This document shows positions 8,121-16,304 of a stretch of DNA of 64,000 nucleotides, one piece after another. Position 1 is the first letter of the stretch. Every line of letters starts with the position of its first letter. Under the pieces are notes generated by a model. The model did no database searches and was not told where the DNA came from. It saw nothing but the letters and a program-made list of their open reading frames with translations. The position numbers and the translations under genes are program-made. Source of the DNA: Anaerolineales bacterium (lineage in GTDB: Bacteria > Chloroflexota > Anaerolineae > Anaerolineales > E44-bin32). The stretch covers positions 22,907 to 86,906 of the forward strand of contig JARRPX010000017.1 in NCBI GenBank assembly GCA_037382465.1. The letters are read 5' to 3'.

Positions 8121-8900
8121 ATGAAAATCGCCATCACCGGAAAAGGCGGTGTGGGCAAGACCACACTCACTTCACTGCTGGCCTACGCTTACGCCGAAAA
8201 AGGCTTCCAGGTCCTGGCCATCGACGCCGACCCGGCGCCCTGCCTGGCCGACGCGCTGGCCTTCCCGCAGGAACTGCTGGAGGAATTGACCCCCATCGCC
8301 CGCATGGACGATCTGATCTACGAACGCACCGGCGCGCAGCCGGGCACAACCGGCGGCTTTTTCAAGATCAATCCTCGCGTGGACGACATCCCCGACCGTT
8401 TCTCGGCCGTGCATCGCGGCATACGCTTGCTCGAAATGGGCGCCGTCGAGCTGGGCGGTTCGGGCTGCATCTGCCCCGAGAGCGCTATTCTGCGTGCCTT
8501 GACCACTTACATTCTGCTGCAGCGCAACGAAGTCATACTGCTCGACATGTACGCCGGGGTCGAGCACCTCGGCCGCGCCACGGCCTCCGCCGTGGACGCC
8601 ATGCTGATCGTGGTCGAGCCCACGAAGCGCAGCATGGGCACCGCGGCGCAGATCAAGTCGCTGGCCGAGGACATCCGGCTGAAGAATCTCTACATCGTGG
8701 GCAGCAAGGTCCAGGGGGAAGAAGACGAAAAGTTCATCGAGGACAACAGCCCCGGGCTGCCGGTGATCGGGTATTTACCCTACGATCCTCACGTGCGCCA
8801 GGCCGATCGCGAGGGCACGGCGCTCTACGATCTGTCACCCGAATTGGCCAAAGCCACGCAGGCCATCGTGCAGGCGCTGGAAGTAGGCCGTGAGGATTAG
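8121..8900 (+). CDS. cooC: CooC/AcsF-type nickel-insertion ATPase
   Basis: This is a MinD-like P-loop ATPase of 259 residues. It starts MKIAITGKGGVGKTTL, the deviant Walker A of the CooC family, followed by LAIDADPAPCLADAL. Family members help insert nickel into carbon monoxide dehydrogenase or acetyl-CoA synthase. A cysteine pair stands in GSGCICPESAILRAL, at the place where CooC proteins bind metal at the dimer interface. GAGGAAACGCA precedes the ATG. The CODH/ACS structural genes are not in the window, but the location at the end of a methyl-branch operon fits this role. A sister MinD-type ATPase acting on another metal enzyme cannot be excluded. Confidence 0.85.
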   Translation: MKIAITGKGGVGKTTLTSLLAYAYAEKGFQVLAIDADPAPCLADALAFPQELLEELTPIARMDDLIYERTGAQPGTTGGFFKINPRVDDIPDRFSAVHRGIRLLEMGAVELGGSGCICPESAILRALTTYILLQRNEVILLDMYAGVEHLGRATASAVDAMLIVVEPTKRSMGTAAQIKSLAEDIRLKNLYIVGSKVQGEEDEKFIEDNSPGLPVIGYLPYDPHVRQADREGTALYDLSPELAKATQAIVQALEVGRED

Positions 8901-8943
8901 AAACACTCTCTGGGACGGAATGGCTAAGTCTCGAGGATCGGGA

Positions 8944-8971
8944 AAAAAGACGCCCGGACCGGGCGTCTTTT
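8944..8971. terminator. Bidirectional intrinsic terminator between cooC and the AOR gene
   Basis: GACGCCC (8949-8955) pairs with GGGCGTC (8961-8967) around GGACC, extended by A-T pairs on the outside. It is followed by TTTT on the plus strand and by a run of U on the minus strand, so it can end both convergent transcripts. Confidence 0.9.
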
Positions 8972-8990
8972 CGTCACGTCTCACGAGAGT

Positions 8991-11153
8991 CTATTTATGC
9001 TGCTCGATCAATTCGACCACGTCCGGGAAATCGATGCCCAGCTGTTTGACGATCTCCAGTGTCGGCACGCCGTCCTTGTCCCAGCCGCGGCGCTCGTAGA
9101 CGGCGTCCATCAACTGCTCGTAGCGCGCCTCTCGCTGTGCGCGCAGTTTGGCCATCTTCTCCTCGGTCGATAGCCCCTCGATGCCGATCCCCAATTCCTT
9201 GAGCTGCCCGTCGTAGCGCTCGGCGCGCGATTCGTACTCCTCCACCGTCACCGGACCCATGGCGCGGTAGGGTGGATAATCGTGCCGGCGCGTGCCGAAG
9301 CCCAGCTTCAAATTGAAGATGCGCTGGAAGTTGTACACACGCTCGGATTGACGCACCAGATCCTCTCCGGTCACCGACGTGCCGGTGAGTCCCTCGTAGA
9401 GCCAGGTGTAGTTCTCGACGTGCTCGGGGACCTTGCCGGGCTCGTCCGTCTCGGCATTGTTCTCCGGCGTGATGTCATTCCAGGGCAGCTTGCACAACCC
9501 GTGCAGGCTGAACCAGGTGCGCCACATGGGGAAGTAGTGCAGCGCTTCGGCCTTGTCCTCGAAGGTCGGAAACAGTTTGTGAATCTGGTCCATGAAGATC
9601 AACCAGGCCTCGTCGTGCTGCGCGCCTTTCAGCGTCATGGCGTAGCCGCCCTGCTGCGCCAGCGATTCCTTGGTGACGTACTCCGAGAATTCCAGGCCTT
9701 TGTTCTCCATACCGATGTCCTGCAGATAATCGGGATCGGCGCCGAAGTTATCGGCGAAGTACTTTTTCATGTAGCGCACGCCCTGTCCGATGACGGCGCC
9801 GAAACCCTCGCCGTTGGCCATCTGGTGGATCAGCTCGAGTGCCGCTTCGGCGTCTCCCCATTCCAGGGCCAGGCCGCCGGTGTGTTCCTCGGTGAGGACG
9901 CCTGCGGCGTAACACTCCATGGCAAAAGCGATCGAATCGGCCAGGCTGATCGTGTCGATGCCGTAGGTATCGGCGTAGAAATTCATCTCGATGATCGCCA
10001 GCGGGTCGAATACCCCGATGTTAGAGCCCAAACCGGCCACGGTCTCGTACTCCGGCCCGTCCACGATCACCACCTCGCCGGCGTACGGTCCCGTACGCAG
10101 ATGGAAATGGTCCACGGCGTGCGCGCAGGACAGCGTGCAGCCCACCCAGCAGCCGTCGAACACGTCCTGGGTGAACGTCGATTTCCACACCGTCGAATCG
10201 ATCTTCGGCGACTCGGGATGCGAACCGAAGCGGAAATTGTGCACCGGCAGCAGGTCGAAGTGATCCATGATCTCGACCAGGTAAGGCGTGCCAATCTTGC
10301 GCATCTGGTTCTGCGCATCGTCGAAGGCGATGATCTCCTTGTTGATGCGCTCCCCAGCCTTATGGAGCAGCGCTATGTCCGCCGGGTTGTTGCTCGTGCT
10401 GTCCAAATCGCTGTAGCGGACGACGATTCCTTTCAGTTTCTTGTCGCGGAAGACGCGTCCCGTCCCGCCTCGCCCGGCCTGCTTCACCCGCATCTCTTTT
10501 CGCTGCGGATCGTACCAACTTACGTTGAGGCAGGCGTAGCGGATGTGACGCGCAGCCTGGCCCGTCGATATAACGGACAGATTCTTCTTATCCCGATCGT
10601 CCTGCGCATACATCCCCGCCAGCTGCTCCCCGAGGAGATGGGTGTTCAGCTCCTCCAGCGGGGCTTCCTCGATGGTCACCCTGCCCGCATCGCCGTCGAT
10701 CACGACGATGACATCCTTCTCGGCCTTTCCGCAGATTTCCAAGGCATCGAAGCCGGAGAATTTCAGGTAAGGCCCAAAATGGCCGCCGACGTTGCTGTCG
10801 ATCACCGAATGGGTCAGCGGGGAGATGGTGACCACCGTCGATTTCCCCGATCCGGGATAGGTCGTGATGCCGCCGATCGGGCCACCGGCGATGACCAGCG
10901 CGTTCTCGGGATCGTCCCAGCGCGTGTCCCCATCCACCGCGTTCCACAGCAGCCGGAGGGCGAAACCGCGCCCGCCGGTAAACACGTCCTTCATCTGCTG
11001 CGTCACGGGTTTTTCGGAAATAGCGTTGGTGGAAAGATCGATCGCCAGCGTGCGGTTGGCGTAGCCGTGCTCTACAGGTCGTTTCTCGTACTCATATACA
11101 GCCAACCTGCGGTGTGCGGCTTTGATTTTTTCCAATTCCATTACCGTCTCCAT
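8991..11153 (-). CDS. aor: Aldehyde:ferredoxin oxidoreductase family (W/Mo-pterin enzyme)
   Basis: The enzyme family interconverts aldehydes and carboxylic acids with ferredoxin, using tungsto- or molybdo-bispterin and one [4Fe-4S] cluster. The protein is about 720 residues. Visible features are the N-terminal ANRTLAIDLSTN strand, GGRGFALRLLW, PGSGKSTVVTISPLT, SNVGGHFGPYLKFSGFDAL (pterin-binding AOR_N domain), the cluster motif CWVGCTLSCAH, and a late cysteine in SLHGLCKLPWND. The cluster motif spacing is Cx3Cx3C rather than the Cx2Cx3C of Pyrococcus AOR. I chose the ATG at 11153 because GGAGG lies five bases ahead; a GTG at 11159 is also in frame. Convergent to the Hdr operon. Substrate is not predictable; an aromatic or fatty aldehyde/acid role is possible. 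Confidence 0.9.
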   Translation of the reverse strand: METVMELEKIKAAHRRLAVYEYEKRPVEHGYANRTLAIDLSTNAISEKPVTQQMKDVFTGGRGFALRLLWNAVDGDTRWDDPENALVIAGGPIGGITTYPGSGKSTVVTISPLTHSVIDSNVGGHFGPYLKFSGFDALEICGKAEKDVIVVIDGDAGRVTIEEAPLEELNTHLLGEQLAGMYAQDDRDKKNLSVISTGQAARHIRYACLNVSWYDPQRKEMRVKQAGRGGTGRVFRDKKLKGIVVRYSDLDSTSNNPADIALLHKAGERINKEIIAFDDAQNQMRKIGTPYLVEIMDHFDLLPVHNFRFGSHPESPKIDSTVWKSTFTQDVFDGCWVGCTLSCAHAVDHFHLRTGPYAGEVVIVDGPEYETVAGLGSNIGVFDPLAIIEMNFYADTYGIDTISLADSIAFAMECYAAGVLTEEHTGGLALEWGDAEAALELIHQMANGEGFGAVIGQGVRYMKKYFADNFGADPDYLQDIGMENKGLEFSEYVTKESLAQQGGYAMTLKGAQHDEAWLIFMDQIHKLFPTFEDKAEALHYFPMWRTWFSLHGLCKLPWNDITPENNAETDEPGKVPEHVENYTWLYEGLTGTSVTGEDLVRQSERVYNFQRIFNLKLGFGTRRHDYPPYRAMGPVTVEEYESRAERYDGQLKELGIGIEGLSTEEKMAKLRAQREARYEQLMDAVYERRGWDKDGVPTLEIVKQLGIDFPDVVELIEQHK

Positions 11154-11595
11154 TACCACCTCCGGCAGTTTGCAGTGACGATCTTACATTCTATTGTACA
11201 TTGTCTTGCCCACTCAATTCTTCGTGTTTTCGATGTGGCCTTTGTCATTTTACGAGTAATCTCACCACCTTTGGGTGCGAAACGATCCCAGCCATTAAGG
11301 CAGGCGGATCTGAATCCTCGATCGCCGCGAGGTTTGGCCCGTGCTTGTTACCCTTTTGTTACGGCCCTATCACCTTTCCTGTTATCCACTCACGTGAAAA
11401 TAAGGTGGAATCCGGCCGACAAACAGGTCGGCTTTGCTTTCAATTCACCCGGGTGAACAACCGTTATTGCACGCGGCGAATACCTTATGTTATTGCTGCA
11501 GGCGGCTTGGGAACCCGAATGATCTGCGAAGGCAACGAACCCAACAAATCTGAGTGAGTGCCTTGGACGAGGCACACGAATAGGGAAACGTCACA
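11154..11595. other. Intergenic region between divergent aor and pstS
   Basis: No convincing gene. It must hold the promoters of both aor (minus) and pstS (plus). I see a hairpin GCCGAC/GTCGGC (11415-11432) followed by TTTGCTTT, a perfect 14-base palindrome at 11444-11457, and a small hairpin GTGCCT/AGGCAC (11558-11575) just before pstS. Open frames here have no protein-like features. Confidence 0.6.
11444..11457. promoter_or_regulatory. Perfect palindrome TTCACCCGGGTGAA, candidate operator
   Basis: The 14-base sequence is its own reverse complement and lies about 140 bp ahead of pstS in the divergent control region. The form suits a dimeric repressor or activator. No factor is identified and it does not look like the enterobacterial Pho box. 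Confidence 0.35.
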
Positions 11596-12564
11596 ATGAT
11601 CGCTTCAGCATGCAGACGTTGGTTAGGTCTATGTTGCGTCTGTTGTTTATTCATCGCCAACTGCGCCACTACCGCGCCGCAAGAATTCGATGAAGATGCC
11701 GTGAAGGGCACCATCACCATCTCCGGCGCCTGGGCGCTGTACCCCCTTATGGTCCGTTGGAGTGATGAGTTCCAGAGTATTTATCCGGATGTGCGCATTG
11801 ACGTCTCTGCGGGCGGCGCAGGGAAAGGCATGTCGGACGTCCTCGCCGGCGTCGTAGACATCGGCATGGTTTCCCGGGAAATCTATCCCGAAGAGATTGA
11901 GAAAGGAGCATTCTGGATCCCCGTAACGAAAGATGCCGTCTTTCTCACTGTAAACGCGGGGAATCCGGTTTGGCAGGAGTTGCGCCGGATGGGATTGACT
12001 CGGGAGCAACTCATTGGAATCTACATCACTGGAACGATTACCAACTGGGGACAACTGGTAGATCGGCCCGAGGTAACCGATGCCATCCATGTTTTCACGC
12101 GGTCCGACGCCGCCGGTGCGCCGGCAACCATTGCAGAGTATTTCGGCGGTCTACAGGAGGATCTGCTGGGTATCGGCGTGTATGGGGACCCAGGACTGCT
12201 CGAAGCCGTCATTCAGGATCCACTCGGTATCGGCTACAACAATTTGAATTATGCCTTCGACACCGACACCGGGCTGCCGGTTCTCGGCGCCCAGGTGATT
12301 CCGTTGGATCTCGACCAGAACCGTCAAATCAACGAACAAGAAACGCTCGACACGAAGGAACAAGCGATAGGCGCAGTTTCTACCGGAACTTATCCTTCCC
12401 CGCCGGCGCGCGAGTTGAATCTTGTGACTTTAAACCAACCCTCAGGACTGACGCGCTTCTTCCTCATGTGGGTCTTGCACGAAGGACAAGCATACGTCGG
12501 CGAAGCAGGATACGTACCGCTACTGCCGGCTAAACTTGAAGAAGCCATCGCGACCATCGAATGA
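11596..12564 (+). CDS. pstS: Phosphate ABC transporter substrate-binding lipoprotein
   Basis: PstS captures phosphate outside the membrane and hands it to PstCA. The 322-residue protein has a short signal segment ending in the lipobox-like FIANC (Cys about residue 23), then TITISGAWALYPLMVRW, the first phosphate-site strand of this PstS subgroup, and VDVSAGGAGKGMSDVL, a second anion-contact loop. DIGMVSREI, RSDAAGAP and YNNLNYAF are further family blocks. It is followed by pstC after 121 bp and heads the pst operon. The subgroup with GAWALYP instead of SGSTT is common in Chloroflexi and some archaea, which supports the assignment. Confidence 0.88.
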   Translation: MIASACRRWLGLCCVCCLFIANCATTAPQEFDEDAVKGTITISGAWALYPLMVRWSDEFQSIYPDVRIDVSAGGAGKGMSDVLAGVVDIGMVSREIYPEEIEKGAFWIPVTKDAVFLTVNAGNPVWQELRRMGLTREQLIGIYITGTITNWGQLVDRPEVTDAIHVFTRSDAAGAPATIAEYFGGLQEDLLGIGVYGDPGLLEAVIQDPLGIGYNNLNYAFDTDTGLPVLGAQVIPLDLDQNRQINEQETLDTKEQAIGAVSTGTYPSPPARELNLVTLNQPSGLTRFFLMWVLHEGQAYVGEAGYVPLLPAKLEEAIATIE

Positions 12565-12685
12565 AGGCGGGACAAGCGACCCCGGATTGAAAACGTAATG
12601 GGAAAGCCATTGTTCTCCTCCTCAGACCCCAACCAGTTTTCCCGCCATAACGATATCGCAACCGGCAACAAGTGAAGGTTGACCG

Positions 12686-13669
12686 ATGCAGGAGATCCTG
12701 GAACAGACTCCCTCCCAACAAGATTTTCGAGCCCCGCGCTTCTCGATCGGCCTCGACCGGGTCGACGCTGACGACATTGCAAGAAGATTGACAGGGTTTC
12801 TCGCTTGGGCCGCCAGCTTTCTCGTGCCCATCATCGCCCTCGTACTGCTGCTCAGAGCATGGCCCATCCTATCCGCCAAGCCCCTAAAAGCAAATCTTCT
12901 TGGTACGAGCTGGCAGCCTTATCGAGGGATCTTCGGGTTTCTGCCCTTCATCGTGGGCACGATGTGGGTAACGATACTGGCCATGATCATCACAGTACCT
13001 CCTTCGCTGTTGACTGCGATTCACCTCGCAGAATATACCCCCTCACGTGCGCGCGCACTCATAAAACCCCTCATCGACTTATTGGCAGGAATACCGTCCG
13101 TGGTTTATGGGGTATGGGGCGTCCTCGTGCTGGTGCCGCTCGTCGAACACACCGTAATACCTTTCTGCAGCGTACATCTACGTTGGATTCCGTTCTTGAA
13201 CAGCGAAAATCCCACGGGGTTTGGAGTCTTGTCGGGCGGACTGGTGCTAGCCGTTATGGTTTTTCCCATCATCATCTCCGTCTCCGAAGAAGTGATTCAC
13301 GTAGTGCCCCAAGGTCTGCGGGAGGCATCTTTGGCATTGGGAGCCACCCATTGGCAGACGACCAAGCACATCGTCCTGCGCAAGGCACTCCCCGGGGTGG
13401 CGGCTGCTGTCGTCTTGGGCTTCTCACGGGCTTTCGGCGAAACCATGGCCGTCATGATGGTGGTAGGCAACATCGCGCAGCTTCCGCAATCGCTTTTTGA
13501 CGCAGCCTATCCCCTCACAGCGCTGATCGCCAACAACTATGGAGAGATGCTTTCCGTGCCCATGTACGATTCTGCGCTCCTCGCCGCGGCCTTGATCTTG
13601 TTGGTCGTCGTCTTAATCTTTAACATCCTTTCGCGTTTGGTACTGTTGCGCTTGCATCGATATCAATAG
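12686..13669 (+). CDS. pstC: Phosphate ABC transporter permease PstC
   Basis: One of the two membrane subunits forming the phosphate channel (327 residues). About six membrane spans are visible, the first near residue 35-55. The cytoplasmic coupling loop reads EASLALGATHWQTTKHIVL, the EAA motif that contacts PstB. IPSVVYGVWGVLVLVPL and RAFGETMAVMMVVGN are PstC blocks. The N-terminus has about 35 extra hydrophilic residues before the first span. It precedes pstA by 11 bp, so the two are almost certainly co-translated. Confidence 0.92.
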   Translation: MQEILEQTPSQQDFRAPRFSIGLDRVDADDIARRLTGFLAWAASFLVPIIALVLLLRAWPILSAKPLKANLLGTSWQPYRGIFGFLPFIVGTMWVTILAMIITVPPSLLTAIHLAEYTPSRARALIKPLIDLLAGIPSVVYGVWGVLVLVPLVEHTVIPFCSVHLRWIPFLNSENPTGFGVLSGGLVLAVMVFPIIISVSEEVIHVVPQGLREASLALGATHWQTTKHIVLRKALPGVAAAVVLGFSRAFGETMAVMMVVGNIAQLPQSLFDAAYPLTALIANNYGEMLSVPMYDSALLAAALILLVVVLIFNILSRLVLLRLHRYQ

Positions 13670-13680
13670 AGGCAGACGGC

Positions 13681-14529
13681 ATGAATCGACGAATGATCGA
13701 GGAGAAATTCTTCAAGGGCTTGATGTTCGCATCGTTGTTGATCGTACTCGGCAGCCTGGCGATGATCTTCCTGACGGTTCTCAAACACGGCTTGCCGGCA
13801 CTGAATCTGGCGATGCTGACTCAGACGCCCAAAGGTGGATACTATCTCGGGAGGGAAGGCGGTATCCTCAACGCAATTGTCGGCTCCCTCTGTCTCGCGG
13901 GGGGAGCCACAATGATCGCCTTTCTCGTTGGTTTCCACGTCGCCATCTACCTGCATTTCTACGCCACGCGCAGACGAACAGCGGAAGTCGTGCGGCTCTC
14001 GATGGACGTACTCTGGGGGATACCCAGCATCGTCTACGGCGCCTTTGCTTTCATCTTGATGCTTTGGCTGGGAGTCCGGGCGTCGCTGTTAGGAGGCATA
14101 TTGGCACTCGCTTGTCTCGAGCTGCCCATTCTGACCCGGGGTATGGACGAAGCCTTTACGATGGTACCGTCGGAATTGAAGGAGGCTTCCTATGGGCTCG
14201 GCGCCACAAAGATCGAGACGGCAGTGAAAGTAGTCATTCGCCAGACGGCCCCGGTGCTTCTGACGGCCACCCTCCTTGCTTTCGGCAGGGGTATCGGCGA
14301 TGCGGCATCCGTACTTTTCACGGCGGGCTTTACCGATCGGCTGCCGGATTCGCTTTTCCGGCCGGCAGCGTCGCTGCCACTGGCGGTTTTCTTTCAACTG
14401 GCAACTCCTTTCCCCGCCGTGCAGCAGCGCGCCTACGCCTCCGCACTCGTACTTACGGCACTCATCCTTGTCATCAGCGTCTTTTCCCGCGCCCTGGCAA
14501 ACAAGATGAAAAAACATATCATTCGCTAG
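13681..14529 (+). CDS. pstA: Phosphate ABC transporter permease PstA
   Basis: The second channel subunit (282 residues) has about six membrane spans. It shows GGILNAIVGSL, IPSIVYGAFAF, the coupling-loop motif EASYGLGATKIETAVKVVI and RGIGDAASVLFTAG, all typical PstA positions. It is placed between pstC and pstB with short spacers. Nothing is unusual apart from the absence of phoU after pstB. Confidence 0.92.
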   Translation: MNRRMIEEKFFKGLMFASLLIVLGSLAMIFLTVLKHGLPALNLAMLTQTPKGGYYLGREGGILNAIVGSLCLAGGATMIAFLVGFHVAIYLHFYATRRRTAEVVRLSMDVLWGIPSIVYGAFAFILMLWLGVRASLLGGILALACLELPILTRGMDEAFTMVPSELKEASYGLGATKIETAVKVVIRQTAPVLLTATLLAFGRGIGDAASVLFTAGFTDRLPDSLFRPAASLPLAVFFQLATPFPAVQQRAYASALVLTALILVISVFSRALANKMKKHIIR

Positions 14530-14546
14530 GAAAGAGGCAAACGACA

Positions 14547-15317
14547 ATGGCTCACTTACGGGTACGAAATCTAAACGTCTGGTACAACGATCAACATACA
14601 CTACGAAACCTGTCCTGCGAGATACCGGATCGCGGTATCACCGCCATTCTCGGACCTTCCGGATGCGGGAAAACCACGCTGCTCAAAAGCCTCAACCGCC
14701 TGTTGGAAGAGACAGAGAATACCCGCATCACGGGAGAAGTATTTTTAGATGACAAGAATATATATCACCCAGAAACGTGCGTAACGGAACTGCGAACCAA
14801 AATCGGATTCCTTGCCCCCAAGCCGTTTCCACTTCCCATGTCGATCTACGATAACGTCGCCTATGGTCCACGCGTACACAGCCGCATTCCCGGAGAAAAC
14901 GGTTCGAAAAAAGAACGACTCGACGAAATCGTCGAACGCAATCTGCGTGCCGCCGGCCTCTGGCAGGAAGTACACGACCGGCTTCGCTCGCCGGCATCCC
15001 ATCTATCCACGGGTCAACAGCAGCGTCTGTGCTTGGCGCGGGCTCTCGCCGTTCAACCGGAAGTGCTTCTGTGTGACGAACCGACGTCGGCCCTCGATCC
15101 AATTGCAGCCCAGCGAATCGAAGCTCAACTGATGGCATTGAAAGAGGAGGTGACCATCATCGTCGTAACCCATCTTCTGCGTCAGGCGCGCCGCCTTGCA
15201 GACCATATTCTCGTACTATGGATGGGCGAATTGATCGAGCACGGGTCCAGTGCGCAGGTGTTCAGCCGACCGATGGACGAGAGAACCAATGCATACCTGG
15301 CAGGGGACATCGGATAA
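14547..15317 (+). CDS. pstB: Phosphate ABC transporter ATPase PstB with altered Q-loop
   Basis: The ATPase that drives phosphate import (256 residues). It starts at the ATG preceded by GAAAGAGG, although the reading frame is open far upstream inside pstA. Walker A is GPSGCGKTT, the signature is LSTGQQQRLCLARALA (LSTGQ instead of LSGGQ), Walker B is VLLCDEPTSALDP, and the switch His is VVTHLL. At the Q-loop, where PstB normally reads MVFQKPNPFP, this protein reads FLAPKPFPLP, so the magnesium-contacting glutamine appears replaced by proline. SIYDNVAYGPR right after it confirms the family. The operon ends here without phoU. Confidence 0.92.
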   Translation: MAHLRVRNLNVWYNDQHTLRNLSCEIPDRGITAILGPSGCGKTTLLKSLNRLLEETENTRITGEVFLDDKNIYHPETCVTELRTKIGFLAPKPFPLPMSIYDNVAYGPRVHSRIPGENGSKKERLDEIVERNLRAAGLWQEVHDRLRSPASHLSTGQQQRLCLARALAVQPEVLLCDEPTSALDPIAAQRIEAQLMALKEEVTIIVVTHLLRQARRLADHILVLWMGELIEHGSSAQVFSRPMDERTNAYLAGDIG

Positions 15318-15343
15318 CCTGCGCTTCCGCCGCCGCTTGTTCG

Positions 15344-16012
15344 CTAACGACGTCCAAACAACCTGGTTCCGATACGCACGATATTGGCGCCTTCGTCCAA
15401 CGCCACTTCGTAACTGTTGCTCATTCCCATGGAGAGGTAGCGCATGGTGACATTGGGCAACGTCATATTCGACAGGCGGTAGAAAATCTCCCTGGCTTGC
15501 TGGAAGTACGGCCGGGCAAGCTCGGGATCGCCGAAGCGCGGCCCCATGGTCATCACGCCGAGTACACGCAGGTGCTCGAATTGAGACATTTCCTCAACGA
15601 GTTTATCGACGTTCTCCGGCATCACCCCCGTTTTGCTGCTTTCGCGCCCGATGTTGACTTCCACCAACACCTGCATGGTCCTGCCACAGTTCGTACAGTG
15701 CCGGTTGAGCGCCTTCGCCAATCGAACCGAATCGACGGTCTCGATCAAATCGAATGTGGCTGCCGCAATCTTCGCCTTGTTGCGCTGCAAATGGCCGATC
15801 ATGTGCCACGTCGCGGTATCTCCCAACGCTTCGACCATCGGTTCCGCTTCTTGAACGTAGTTGTGGCCGATGTGTGTTACGCCGGCCCGAAGTACGGCTT
15901 TGACCTCGTCGATGCTTCTACCCTTCGCCGCGGCGACGAGAATCACGTGCGGGGGAATCGTCTCGAGTAGATTGCGTGCGTTTGCGGTTATCCCGGCTAA
16001 ATCTGTTCCCAT
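15344..16012 (-). CDS. yggS: YggS/PROSC family PLP-homeostasis protein
   Basis: A pyridoxal-phosphate-binding TIM-barrel protein of 222 residues that buffers cellular PLP and has no known catalytic activity. Visible motifs are VAAAKGRS (the PLP lysine), GVTHIGHNYVQEA, WHMIGHLQRNKAK, IETVDS, VLVEVNIGRESSKTGV and YLSMGMSNSYEVAL with GANIVRIGTRLFG at the end. I took the internal ATG because the barrel begins just after it; an ATG 34 codons upstream is also in frame but adds residues unlike the family. The His in GHNYVQE replaces the usual Glu. It converges with pstB; no terminator is obvious in the 26-bp gap. Confidence 0.9.
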   Translation of the reverse strand: MGTDLAGITANARNLLETIPPHVILVAAAKGRSIDEVKAVLRAGVTHIGHNYVQEAEPMVEALGDTATWHMIGHLQRNKAKIAAATFDLIETVDSVRLAKALNRHCTNCGRTMQVLVEVNIGRESSKTGVMPENVDKLVEEMSQFEHLRVLGVMTMGPRFGDPELARPYFQQAREIFYRLSNMTLPNVTMRYLSMGMSNSYEVALDEGANIVRIGTRLFGRR

Positions 16013-16304
16013 ACCCCACTGCCAACATGCACATGAAATTGAACGGAGTCGGATGTCGTTCACCTTCCAATGAGCCTCTGCACAGCGCGAGACCGATTGA
16101 AATTTAACTCCCATCGGAGCCCGTCCACGAACCGATGGGGGCTACATCTATTATAGCCTTGACCTCATACACTATGCGACTCGTTGGTAAAACGCGCCAC
16201 AAACCGGAGGCAAACTGTGATTTAATTGGTTTCGAGTCACGACGAGCGGGAAAATCGGCCACTGCCCTCGTTCTGCCAGAGTGACCTCGCACAAGGACGG
16301 CACG

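Noticed and set aside
9282..11456. A 724-codon open frame on the plus strand, antisense to the AOR gene
   Set aside because: It mirrors the AOR coding strand in GC-rich DNA, has no family motif and is rich in His/Arg/Ala as expected for a shadow frame.
11201..11557. A 118-codon frame in the aor-pstS gap
   Set aside because: Cys/Arg/Ser-rich, no ribosome site, and it crosses hairpins and the palindrome; looks non-coding.
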